Below, one piece after another: positions 20,568 to 31,500 of a stretch of 38,932 nt of DNA. Position 1 is the first letter of the stretch, and every line of letters begins with the position of its first letter. The notes beneath the pieces are model-generated. The model made no database searches, was not told where the DNA came from, and worked only from the letters and a program-made list of their open reading frames with translations. The stretch is from a virus. The DNA lies in IMG/VR virus record IMGVR_UViG_3300024431_000015, positions 1 to 38,932 of that record; one strand, written 5' to 3'. A program made the position numbers and the translations under genes.

Positions 20568-22991
20568 TTGCCACATAAGCGTTTCGTAACCCGTGATACT
20601 TTATCTTCTCAGGTGCCAGAGCAGTTACCTGAGTTTGTACGCTTTGACCACCCAACATTTGTTGCGTTTTTAGAAGCATACTACGAGTGGATGGAAACAC
20701 AAGACCAAGCACTAAATATTTCGTTTGGTCTGCGTGATCTTGCAGATATTGATGATACACTGGAAGAGTTTGTTGAACAATTCAAACAGACATATATGCT
20801 CAACTTTCCTATAGAACTAGCAATTGATAGTGAGACTGAACAACCGCTTGACCAACGACGAATTCTTAAGAACATCAAAGCATTTTATAAGGCAAAGGGT
20901 TCTGAAAAATCTTACAAATTCTTATTCCGTATTTTATTCGACACCAACGTAGAGTTCTTCTTTCCAAAGGTTGATATCTTGCGTGCATCGGATGGTAAAT
21001 TTATCATCGAACGGTTTATGCGTGTAACTACAGCAAACGGTTCTGAAACTTTTGAAGCAGTTGGTAGGAAAATTCAACAGAGAGATGGACTTACGGGTAG
21101 TATTACCGCATCAGCAAAAGTGACCAGAGCAATTCAATTTCAAGCTGGTCTATACGAAGTAACAGAGTTTGTCTTAACGGAAATCTTTGGCGTATTCAAT
21201 CCTCCGCAGCGTGTGGAATTTGAGATCGTACTTGACGATGGTACAACAAAAAAGATCGAAGAAAATATCTTTACTATGATTACAGGATTTAATGTAACCA
21301 ATGGTGGAACAGGTTTTTTTGAAGGTGAAATTGTGCGGCTCATCAATGCTCCAGGAGATGTGGGCATCGGTGCTTTGGGTGTCGTTGATCGTGTAGATGG
21401 TACGACGGGTGCGATATTGCGTATCTCTGTGCGTGACCCAGGAACAAACTATCTCATACCTCCAATTCCCGATTTTAGCGAATCAGCGAATGGAACAGGA
21501 GCAACGACTGATGTTCTGCTGGGCCCGATTTTTACCGCTGATGGTTTCTTTGGAAACAATGATGGCCAACTTAGTTCGAACAAGGTTATTCAAGATAGTT
21601 TCTTCTATCAAGATTACTCTTACGTTCTCAAGACTGAAGTAACAATCGACAAATGGTTAGGTACAATCAAGAAAGTAATTCACCCTGCTGGTTTGAAAGT
21701 GTTCGGTGAAGTAACAATCTTTCGATGCATCGAAACTGAAGCTCCTCATGAAACTCGCTTCCAGGTATTTGAGATACCTCTTATTGGACATTACACACCA
21801 TATACCTGGCTCACTACTGAGGATCTACGGGCTGCGACCGTTGCAAATCTGGATTTATACCCGAATGGTTTTGATCCTGCGGCCGGCACTGTTGCTGAAG
21901 ATGGCACCGGTGGTGTGCATGTGCCGGGAGGTAATCCAGAATTTGCTGGTGAATTCACTGACTTCTCTGATCTGAAGGCAAGAACGACTCTGGCTTTTGG
22001 TTCAGGAAGTGGACCGGTTTGGTTCACAATGTCAACTGTCACGGGAGGACCATTTCAGATTGGAGAAGTAGTTGAAGGATTTACGACCAAGGCCAATGGA
22101 ATTGTATACGCACTAGACCCAACAGGAACGAAGATCGGTTTGCTCATCCTTGATGGTGAATTTGCTGTGGGCGAAACGATTGATGGAGATACATCAGGGG
22201 CCTCAACCAGTTTGACTTCTCTTGTGAGTACAACACCAGTTGTCAAGTGGGGATTTCCATATCGACCGAAATCAGATCCTATCTTTATCATATACCACCA
22301 CCCGAATCGTCGTGGTATGATTGAGATTCCCGGGCCCAATGAACCGCACCCCAATCCGAATATGCGAATTATAGATCGCACAATGCTTAGTGGAGTATTT
22401 GTTGATGGTGAAAGTGTGATTGGCGATCTAACGCGAATCACCGATATTACTCCCTATATTTCGGGTCAAGACTTTATTTTAGGCGAACTTGTAATGGGAC
22501 TGACATCAGGCGCTACAGGTGTTGTATTTGAATGGAATCCTGTTGCGGTTGCTAGTTTGGGTAGTGAGTTGGTCTTAGGACAAATTACCGGTATGTTTTT
22601 GGATGGTGAAGATGTCCAAGGAAATACTTCGGCCGTAAAAATTACGATTGACGAAATCACTCAAGATTTGCGAGAGGGTATTATCGACGCTGACGAGCTA
22701 CCAAATGCAGGGGAAAGTCAGGTCATTATGTTCAGCAGCGGCGAGTTCTCGCCTGGCGAGAATATAACTGGTCAGACATCAGGTGCGGTGGCGAGAGTCG
22801 ATTCGCTTAGCAACTTGATCTATCTTAATGGAATGCCCTGGAGAGATATTAATATTCGTGACTTCGTTCAAAACATGCCTGCGGGTCTGGAAATCCTATG
22901 TCTGCCGCGGGGCGCCCAGGAGATCCTTAGCGATGCAGGATTCCCAAATGAAGATATAGGTGGGTTTGACGGCACTGGTCCAACGGACTAA
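20568..22991 (+). CDS. gp7: gp7-like baseplate wedge protein with repeated beta modules
   Basis: The 807-residue protein corresponds to gp7 of the cyanophage-like T4 group (T4 gp7: 1032). The N-terminal FVRFDHPTFVAFLEAYYEWMETQDQAL, LKNIKAFYKAKGSEKSYKFLFRILF and the middle DSFFYQDYSYVLKTEV with KVIHPAGLKVFGEV (about residues 343-381) are the main landmarks. Residues about 494-746 contain six related units with a GE-x-V-x-G-x-TSGA core, for example DFILGELVMGLTSGATGVV. The start is TTG at 20568: GAGGGA (20555-20560) stands seven bases away, no ATG is near, and the reading frame begins two bases after the gp6 stop. gp7 links the wedge to gp8 and gp10 in T4. Confidence 0.86.
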   Translation: MPHKRFVTRDTLSSQVPEQLPEFVRFDHPTFVAFLEAYYEWMETQDQALNISFGLRDLADIDDTLEEFVEQFKQTYMLNFPIELAIDSETEQPLDQRRILKNIKAFYKAKGSEKSYKFLFRILFDTNVEFFFPKVDILRASDGKFIIERFMRVTTANGSETFEAVGRKIQQRDGLTGSITASAKVTRAIQFQAGLYEVTEFVLTEIFGVFNPPQRVEFEIVLDDGTTKKIEENIFTMITGFNVTNGGTGFFEGEIVRLINAPGDVGIGALGVVDRVDGTTGAILRISVRDPGTNYLIPPIPDFSESANGTGATTDVLLGPIFTADGFFGNNDGQLSSNKVIQDSFFYQDYSYVLKTEVTIDKWLGTIKKVIHPAGLKVFGEVTIFRCIETEAPHETRFQVFEIPLIGHYTPYTWLTTEDLRAATVANLDLYPNGFDPAAGTVAEDGTGGVHVPGGNPEFAGEFTDFSDLKARTTLAFGSGSGPVWFTMSTVTGGPFQIGEVVEGFTTKANGIVYALDPTGTKIGLLILDGEFAVGETIDGDTSGASTSLTSLVSTTPVVKWGFPYRPKSDPIFIIYHHPNRRGMIEIPGPNEPHPNPNMRIIDRTMLSGVFVDGESVIGDLTRITDITPYISGQDFILGELVMGLTSGATGVVFEWNPVAVASLGSELVLGQITGMFLDGEDVQGNTSAVKITIDEITQDLREGIIDADELPNAGESQVIMFSSGEFSPGENITGQTSGAVARVDSLSNLIYLNGMPWRDINIRDFVQNMPAGLEILCLPRGAQEILSDAGFPNEDIGGFDGTGPTD
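22047..22806 (+). repeat. Six tandem copies of a GE-x-V-x-G-x-TSGA beta module in gp7
   Basis: The coding sequence for gp7 residues 494-746 repeats a unit of about 20-25 residues: FQIGEVVEGFTT, FAVGETIDGDTSGAST, FVDGESVIGD, FILGELVMGLTSGATG, FLDGEDVQGNTSAVK and FSPGENITGQTSGAVA. The copies are similar as protein but differ as DNA, so they are old rather than recent duplications. Confidence 0.72.
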
Positions 22992-22994
22992 ATA
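22988..22994 (+). promoter_or_regulatory. Candidate late-promoter element CTAAATA before gp8
   Basis: CTAAATA overlaps the gp7 stop and lies 30 bases before the gp8 ATG. It resembles the TATAAATA late element of T4 and is repeated at 36087 and 36715 in the same kind of position. No -35 box is needed for late promoters. The motif is short and could occur by chance. Confidence 0.35.
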
Positions 22995-23017
22995 ACTCTG
23001 TAGAAAGAGAAGGTAAC

Positions 23018-25498
23018 ATGGCTCGATGCGAACCATTTAGATGTAATTTCAGACGCTACTTGGCTGAACGGTTTAAGGAGTTGTTCGATCTTGATTCGAA
23101 CGATCACTTCTATCTGTTTCTGTCGCGTGTAACTCCCTGGGAACGTGAGCCAACCGCTCCGGGTGCTGACGATAGCAATCCTCCGTTCAATATCGACTCG
23201 GTAAAGTCCGATATCGAAGCATGGCAGCAAGCATTTGGATTCAAACGAATTGGATTCAATGATGTTTTCCTGGTAGTGCCTCGAATTAATTGGGAACCGG
23301 GTCGTACCTTTGACCAATATAACGACGATGTAGACCTGTTTGATCCTGAAGATCCAAAGAAGTTCTATGTTCTAGTTGATGGCCGAGATGTCTACAAATG
23401 CCTTGGTAATAACTTCGGTGGACTCTCTACTGAGAAACCAACCGGAACATCGACCGAAGCATTTGTACGACCCAATGACCAATATCGTTGGAAATTCTTA
23501 TACCGCGTCCCGGAGGATCTTCGTGACTTCTTGACCGAAGATTTCATGCCAGTTGAATTTATCTCAGGCGAAGGACTACTTCCTGATGAGCGACAGCTAC
23601 AATTCAATGTGCAGCAAGCTGCGGTTGCCGGAGCAATCGACTTTATTGATCTTATCAGCTCAGGAAGTATTAATCCGTCAGCATATCCATTCAGTATTCC
23701 AGCCAACGCTGTTCACTTCGTTCAACGAAGCGAGAAGGCTAGTGAAGATAGTGGTTCAATTGCTAGTTTCCCAGTTCTCGGTGATGTTGAGCTAGATAAC
23801 GGTAGTGCCAGTGTGGTGAACGGTGCATATAATAATATGGTACTTCGAATCGTTGGTGGTGCAGGTGTTGGTGAGGAACGAATTATCGTCAGTTATGACG
23901 GGCCCAATCAAACAGCTACACTCAACGCACCTTTCTCCGCCAACGTACTTGTTGCTGACTCATATGAAGTCAAGAGTCGAGAGATGAAGGGCGCAAATAT
24001 TCTTAGTCAGGTAAACGATGTATTCAATGGTTATGTTATTACTATCCTTTCGGGCCCTGGAATTGGTCAGCAGCGTGAAGTTGTTGGTTATGATGGTGTG
24101 ACACAAATCTTTACCTTAGATACCGCATGGGATGCTGATTTGAAAGCTGATGCGAACCCTGCTCTCTCTAGCTTCTATACGATAACACCCAAGGTTACGA
24201 TTGTAGGTGATGGTCAAGGAGCAACGGCCACCTCTATCGTCAATTCTGAAAGTGTTATCACGCAGATTAATGTCGTCAATCGGGGTAGTGGTTACACTCG
24301 CGCCGAAGTTGAAATCTCACCTTTGTTTCCTGTAGGAGCTCCTGACGCTGCTGAGGCTTCGGCTGAGATTTCACCACCAGGCGGCCATGGTGCAAATGCG
24401 GTAAAAGAACTTTGTGCCCGGCGAGCCTTGATAGTAGTTCGTACCGATCAAGATGAATTAGGAGTCTTTGCTGTCGCAAATGATTTCCGAGAATTTGGTA
24501 TTGTTCGTAATCCAATTTTGAATGATGGCACAGAACGTGTTGCAGGTGAAGAAATTAAAGCTCGGTTAAGAATCGAAGTTACAAAGAATGTTTCGCCTCT
24601 ACTAGTAGGATCGTTTGATGCAGGTGGAACACAATTTTTACTTGGTAATGAGAGCGGTGCTGTGGGTAGAATCATCGAATGGACTCCAGATGGTACAGGT
24701 AATGCCGGTGTACTGGTGATCGAAGATCCTTCATCGCAAGATTTTGTTTTACCTGAAGGCGTGAGCCTCGGCGAATTACTACATCAGTTTGATGGTTCTC
24801 CAGCGTTTACCGCGACAGATGTTGCGACAGTAGTATTCGTTGAACAGCTTCCGCGAAATACTCCCGAAACATATCGGCAGTCATGCCAGATTACCCTTCA
24901 ATCAGATGGAACCGTAGCGAACCAACTAGATGACGATTCTTTCTCTCTAGACACATTCGCACGTGGACAAAGCTCGCTTCGATTGACCGATGCTTCCAAT
25001 TATGTTTCAGGTGAAGATTTTCTTGTTGGTGAAATAGTTGCGGGGCAATCTTCGGGTACGAGTGCTACGGTTGTTTCTTGGACTCCTGCTGCTGTGGGAG
25101 CCCCTGGATCAGTGCTGGCTCTCAGTAGTGTGGGAGGTACTTTTCTGGATGGTGAAGTTGTCCTTGGTCTGACATCTGGTGTCGAAGTTATTATTGACAT
25201 CGGTGGCCAGGAAAATGCCTCAGTACAAGGTATCGTTGTACAGTGGGAACCGGCTGTTGACGGGTTAACCGGTGTTCTGAGCTTAGTTGATGTTCGAGGA
25301 GATTTTGAGATCGGTGAGCAAATTGATGAATTCGATCCGGATACTGACACGACAGTAACAAATATTGGGAAAGTTACTGCAAAGACTGACCCGGAACTGG
25401 TTCATAATTCTGGGGAACTCTTATACATACAGAATGTAAAGCCCATTCAACGCGACGGTGAACAAGCTGAGGAATTCAAGATCCTCGTTGAATTCTAA
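23018..25498 (+). CDS. gp8: gp8-like baseplate wedge protein with extra repeats
   Basis: The 826-residue protein begins as gp8 (T4: 334 residues): HFYLFLSRVTPW, WQQAFGFKRI, FYVLVDGRDVYKCLGNNFGG, YRWKFLYRVPEDLRDFLTEDFMPVE (residues 156-180). Beyond about residue 255 it carries additions absent from T4: a duplicated unit (about 262-318 and 333-390) with GxGxGEERIIVSYDG and GPGIGQQREVVGYDG; a GDGQGATATSIVNSE..GSGYTRAEV unit (397-432); and three or four beta modules (530-775) like those in gp7. gp8 bridges gp7 and gp10 in the wedge periphery. AAGG lies just before the ATG and a CTAAATA element 30 bases before. Confidence 0.86.
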   Translation: MARCEPFRCNFRRYLAERFKELFDLDSNDHFYLFLSRVTPWEREPTAPGADDSNPPFNIDSVKSDIEAWQQAFGFKRIGFNDVFLVVPRINWEPGRTFDQYNDDVDLFDPEDPKKFYVLVDGRDVYKCLGNNFGGLSTEKPTGTSTEAFVRPNDQYRWKFLYRVPEDLRDFLTEDFMPVEFISGEGLLPDERQLQFNVQQAAVAGAIDFIDLISSGSINPSAYPFSIPANAVHFVQRSEKASEDSGSIASFPVLGDVELDNGSASVVNGAYNNMVLRIVGGAGVGEERIIVSYDGPNQTATLNAPFSANVLVADSYEVKSREMKGANILSQVNDVFNGYVITILSGPGIGQQREVVGYDGVTQIFTLDTAWDADLKADANPALSSFYTITPKVTIVGDGQGATATSIVNSESVITQINVVNRGSGYTRAEVEISPLFPVGAPDAAEASAEISPPGGHGANAVKELCARRALIVVRTDQDELGVFAVANDFREFGIVRNPILNDGTERVAGEEIKARLRIEVTKNVSPLLVGSFDAGGTQFLLGNESGAVGRIIEWTPDGTGNAGVLVIEDPSSQDFVLPEGVSLGELLHQFDGSPAFTATDVATVVFVEQLPRNTPETYRQSCQITLQSDGTVANQLDDDSFSLDTFARGQSSLRLTDASNYVSGEDFLVGEIVAGQSSGTSATVVSWTPAAVGAPGSVLALSSVGGTFLDGEVVLGLTSGVEVIIDIGGQENASVQGIVVQWEPAVDGLTGVLSLVDVRGDFEIGEQIDEFDPDTDTTVTNIGKVTAKTDPELVHNSGELLYIQNVKPIQRDGEQAEEFKILVEF
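23801..24187 (+). repeat. Tandem duplicated domain within gp8
   Basis: Residues 262-318 and 333-390 of gp8 align: a short Asn/Gly strand, then GxGxGxxRxxxxYDG, then a TLN/TLD strand with an Ala/Asp-rich end. Two copies in tandem, diverged at DNA level. Confidence 0.62.
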
Positions 25499-25509
25499 GG
25501 AATTAGTAC

Positions 25510-28500
25510 ATGGTATCTACAGTTGACTTCAATAAAAGCCCCTACTTCGATGATTTTGATCCGGAGAAGAAATTTCTTCGGCATCTGTTTCGTCCAGGGT
25601 TTGCCGTGCAGGCCCGTGAGCTTACACAAATCCAAACTATTCTACAGAATCAGATCGACAGATTTGGTTCCCATATCTTTGAAGATGGCAGCAAGGTTAT
25701 CGGCGCTGATATCGCGGACCAAAATGTTAAGTTCTTGAGAGTCGAAAAAGACTTCGACTTCTCGCCCCAGTCTCAAGGTATTGTGGATCTTGACCACACA
25801 AAGTTTATTGGATTCAATATCTCAAGTGTAGCTGACCCGAATCTAACAGCATTCGTGTTTCATGCGATTCCTTCTGTAGATGTTGACGATGAATATGTGA
25901 TTCTCTTCCTTGAGTATACTAGCACAGGTACTAACGATTCAGAATTTCAACCAACAGACGAATTAGTATCAGCAAATGATCCTGCAAATACAAGAGTTAT
26001 AGTTAAAGATACTGCTACTGATCCTAATGTTGCAGTAACCGGTGATGCTATCTTAGCATCTGTTGATGAGGGCATCTTCTTTATTGATGGGTTTTTCGTT
26101 CTAAATGATGCACAACGAATCGTTCCGTTTCGATCAGCAGTAGCAGCCGATGCGCCAGTACCTTTAAATGCAAGACTCTTTACAGGAATTAATGCTCGTA
26201 TTGGTTTTGATATCTCGCAAGATGTGGTAACTTCGAACGACGATAGTTCATTATTGGATCCCTCGTTTGGTTCTCCAAATTTCAATGCTCCAGGAGCGGA
26301 TCGTTTTCGTGTTCGTTTGCTTATTGATTTCAAGACATTCGAGTTTAGTGCAAATACACCAGCAGAATTTTCTGATGAATTGTTTGTTGAGTGGATGCGT
26401 GTTCGTCAAGATATTGTTGTATTACAGGCTGTGCGACCAAACTATTCAGCACTTGAGAATGAACTTGCTGAAAGAGTTGAAGGTATCCACGGTAGCTTTA
26501 CAGTAAGAGCTTTTAGTCAAGATATTAGACCTCACTTGAAAAACGATTTATCTGTGTTAGAAGTTTCAGCACAGGTAGGTACTTTTCAAGTTGGAGAATC
26601 GGTAACAGGTGGTACATCTAGTGCTGTTGGAGTGGTAGATTTTATCACCGACTTTGATATCAGTTTCTTAATGACCACTGGACAGTTTGTTCCAGCTGAA
26701 ACGATTACTGGAGTAACTTCTCTAGCAACTGCCACCGTTGATACAATTGATATTCAAGAAGATACTAATGGTGTATTTACACTTTCTCAGGGGGGTGAAG
26801 AGGACAGTATCGCTTTCGGTCTTGAGCCGGGCAGAGCGTTTGTTCAGGGGTTTGACTTTCAAACACTTGCAACTGAATTTATAAAAATAGACAAAGCCCG
26901 AGACACTAGTGAAATATTGAATTTCAATATTAGTGTTGGATTCGGCAATTATGTTCTCGTTGATAGTGTAAATGCCGGGCCGCCACCAGCAGAAAAGTTC
27001 GATGATTGGAATACGAACTTCACAATTGGTAATCAATCACCAGGATTAACGCCTGTGGATCTTTTTGACTTCAATGCGGTGCTGATTGGTACTTCACGGG
27101 TTCGACAAATCCTCGAAGATGAACCTGGAACGTATCGGATCTATCTCTTTGATTCGGTATTCAATCCAGGAAAGACCATGGCTGATCTGCGTGAGATTAG
27201 AGATGGTGCTGAGACTCTTTGGAAAGTTAAGGATCCAGAAGGTATCGACACAAATATTTTTAATCGACTTGGTAAACCAGCAACGATCTTGTTTGAAGGT
27301 GAAAGAAATAGTCTAGTCTTCCCCGTACCCGTAGGTAACTCAACCGAAAAGTTTGTTCGAACGGATTGGAGAAGTCAACAGCAGTTTGATGTGTTCTTGA
27401 ACGCCTCAGGTATTGGTAATATTTCGACCTCAAGCCCAAAGATTCGATTCGTTGGTGGTGTGCCTGCTGGCTTCTTTGTTAGTTCTTCCAACTTGATTCA
27501 CTACACTGTCATTGACCAAACCAACGGCAACATCATTGATATGTCGCTGCCGCTCAACGCGATCAAGACCAACAACGGCACACCGGCATCAAACGGTAAC
27601 GTCGAGTTGACGGTGGGTGATGATGGAACTGGCAACCCAATCACTAGCACAACTGTAACTTTGATTGCAACCCTTGAGATTGATGACGCAAATATTCCCG
27701 AAGAACCTTTGATTCGACGCAATAAGGTACTTCAGAAAAATGTATCCTTCCCAGTTGTCATGGAAGCCGAAGTCGTTTTTCAAGGAACTCCTAATCTTAC
27801 GAACACTCTGACGCAAGGTGAGACTTTGACAGTCACATCCTTACCTGTTACATTAGCTGAAGCTACTATAGACTTCACTAACAGCCCGCTTACTGCATTG
27901 CTGGTATTTTCTTTTCCAAATCTTGGTTTGGGTGGTGCCTTTATCGAAGGCGAAACCGCGACCGCAATTGGTGGCGAAATCGCAAACATCAACTGCAATA
28001 CTCTGATCGTCGATGCTCAGTTGTCCGCGATTACCGCATCGTTTACACCCGGATCTGTTCTGTTCGAAGGAGTTTCTCTGTCAACAGCAGTAGCTATTGC
28101 TGTGGCGATTACCCCAACTCGTTGGGAAATTACTTTCGGTATGTTTACGGATGGTGGTATAGTAGAAGAAGCAAGTACAGGTGAAACGGCTATTATTGCA
28201 ATTGCTCCACTGATTGGCGTCCCACGAAGTCGATTTACAGCAGCTATCTTTGACTATGATGCTTCAACAACTACAGGTGTCTTAGGTATTGGCGATAATG
28301 TAACGACATCAGGTTCTAGCAATACAATTGAAATCGAAGATGTCATCGAATATCGAGGCAAGATTCTTACAGCCGTAACAGGAGATGTATCTGAACGAGC
28401 ATTATCAGCCGGTGATGAAGTTCTTGGTGCAACTTCAACTGCGACAGCAACTATCAAGAGTATTCTAATTACGGGAACGATTCAACAGTCTGATATCTTT

Positions 28501-31500
28501 GGTGTTGTATCCATTACCGATGATGGTAATGCTAATGCGCCAGTTTCAACTGATGCATTCTTTATCGACGATGGACAACGAGATAATCTATATGACTTTG
28601 CTATCGCAGAATATGATAATCGAAATGCCATTCCTGCTGTAGGCCCGTTCACATTCAATATCAATTACTTTGAACACCAAGGCGATGGCCCAATTTACGT
28701 CAACTCATACACACATTCAGGTTCGAATCTTCGATTCGAGAATATTCCTCTCTACACAAGTCCTCAGACAGGCTTCACAGTGGCGTTGCGTGATGTTATT
28801 GACTTTAGACCCATCAGAGTTGCGGGTAGCCCAGACATCGAAAAGGGATTCTTCCCCAAGAATGCTGAAGCCTTCGATGCTGACTATACTTTCCATCTTC
28901 CACGAATCGACAAGATCATCTTGCGAAAGGAATTACGATTCGACGTGATTAGAGGAATTCCTAGTCTTGAGGCTCAGGTCCCACCGGATGATCCAGAGGC
29001 ACTGACTCTCTATGTCGTGAAGATTCCTGAGTACACATACAATTTCGGTGATATTGACGCTCGCTATATCGAGAACAAGCGTTACACGATGAGTGACATC
29101 GGTGCCATTGATCGACGTGTTGATCGTTTGGAATACTATACATCTTTGACTCTCCTCGAACGCGAAACAGAAGCACTAACTGTACCCGACGCTACCGGAG
29201 AAGATCGGTTCAAGAATGGTATCCTCGTTGATTCCTTCCAGGGACATAGCGTTGGTGATGTTCTTAATCCAGATTATGATTGTGCTATCGACTTCGCAGA
29301 GAGACATCTTCGACCACCGTTTATTGATAGACCGGTTGAATTGGAAGAGTTGACAAATAACGGGTTTGTGACAACTTCTTCAGATGGTATTGTAACCCTT
29401 GCTTGGCAGCCAACTCCTTTAGTATTTCAACCATTGGCAAGCACAGCCGTTAGCGTTAACCCTTTCAATGTTGTCAACTGGATGGGTAGCTTGTCTATCG
29501 CACCATCGTCTGATACTTGGGTTGATATTGAACAGCGACCAGAACTCCGAGTCAATCTTGAAGGCGAGAATGATGCTTGGGAAGCTGTAACCAGAGCTGC
29601 GAACGGTTCAATGCGAAATGGATTTGGTACACAATGGGGTTCGTGGGAACAGAATTGGACCGGCAGAACCTTGACTCAACGCAGTTTCGTCAGAACTATC
29701 ACCCGGCGTCTTAGTGCTCCTCATCGCTCGCGGGCTCCTGATGGCGTTATGCGTTTGAAGATATCTCAAGTAGTTGCCACGATATTGCGTACTACCACAG
29801 TATTGCGTGGGCGTTCAACTCGCACAGGCATTATAACCCGCGTGGTTCCTGAAAGAATTGAAAGAACACTTGGCAACCGAGTTGTTGATGTGAGCATTAT
29901 TCAATTCATTCGTGGTCGTGGCATCGGTACGAATCCTCCACTAGTCATCAATGCGGTAAGTATGAAACCGAATACGCAAGTATTCCCATACTTTGATGAT
30001 ACTGAAGTCTCAGCATTCTGCCGACCGAGCGGCGGCGCTTTGGGTGATGCTATCATCACTGACGCTGCTGGTAAGGTTGTAGACCTTGAGTTTAGCTTGC
30101 CGGCCGGTAGATTCAGAACGGGCGATCGTTTATTCCGTCTTACTGACGAACCAAACAATATTATTGCCAACGCATTGACAACTTCTGAAATAATTTGGAA
30201 TGCTCAAGGCCTGCTACAGACACGCGAAGAAACAATTGTTTCGACTCGCGTTCCTGTTCTGCGTCGTCAAACAGTTACGCAATCAAGACCAGCAAGAGAT
30301 GTTCGAACCCGCGACAGAACGGTACGATCACAGACTCGCATTCGTTGGGTTGACCCGTTAGCTGAGACATTCTTGATCGACAGCAACTTACATCCAAACG
30401 GTGTGTTCCTCACAAGTGTTGATCTGTTCTTTCGTGCGAAAGATGCATCTATTCCAATTACGATTCAGATTCGACCAGTTGTGAACGGTTTTCCACACTC
30501 GTCAGCAATTGTGCCTTTCTCGGAGATCACTCTTGAGCCAGGTTCGGTAAACACAAGTGAGACACCCGACCCCTCTGATTCTGGAACGGTGACAACGTTT
30601 GCGTTTTCATCTCCTGTTCATCTTTCTGGTGGTCAAGAATATGCGTTGGTTCTGCTATCGAATAGTAATGAATACCTTACCTATATCGCTACTATTGGCC
30701 AGAACCAGTTGGGTACTGAAGATCGAATCTCAGCACAACCATATGCCGGTTCATTATTCCGTTCACAGAACGCTTCGACGTGGACGCCCGATCAAACATC
30801 GGACCTCATGTTCACTTTGAACCGGGCTCAGTTTGATACGGTCAACACGGGAGAGATTGATTTCAGAAATACACTTGTTGCCAACATGGCTACCCCAGTT
30901 CCTTCATCATTTTCGGATGAAGCCTTGGCGAACGAGATGTATCTGTTGACGAGTCAATTGGAGTTTCCTGATTCTGAGCTGAACCTTTCAGTCGATATTG
31001 CCACTGAACAATCCGGCATTCTCACGGGAATATTCAATCCGATTTTGGCAAATCAAAGAGAGAGATTCACGAACAAGAAAAAGATTCTTATGACAACGGA
31101 TCCAGCAACATTCGTTTTGAAAGCACAGTTCATCAGCAATGATGATGCTATCTCACCGGTCTTGGACAAAGATCGTTTGACAGCAATTGTTGTTGAGAAT
31201 CGGGTTAATGACTCGCTCATTACTGATCCAGCCAGTGATAACTATAATGGTGAACTTGAACCAACAGCATTCGTTCCTAAGAGTTCTGATGCTGATATTA
31301 TCAATGATGGTGCGATGGCACGTTACATCTCTCGTATCGTTACATTGCAGCCTGGTTTCGAGTCAACAGACTTGAGAGTATTCTTGACCGTCAATAAACA
31401 ACTTGGTAGTGAAGTCCAAGTATTCGTTAAGGTACAGACTCCCGAAGCTGAAGGAGACTTCAACAATGAACGATTCATTCAGTTGCAGCCAGCATTAGAT

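Noticed and set aside
20562-20569. TATAAATT as a late promoter for gp7
   Set aside because: It overlaps the gp7 start codon itself, so a transcript starting after it would lack the start; it may reflect only the stop-start junction.
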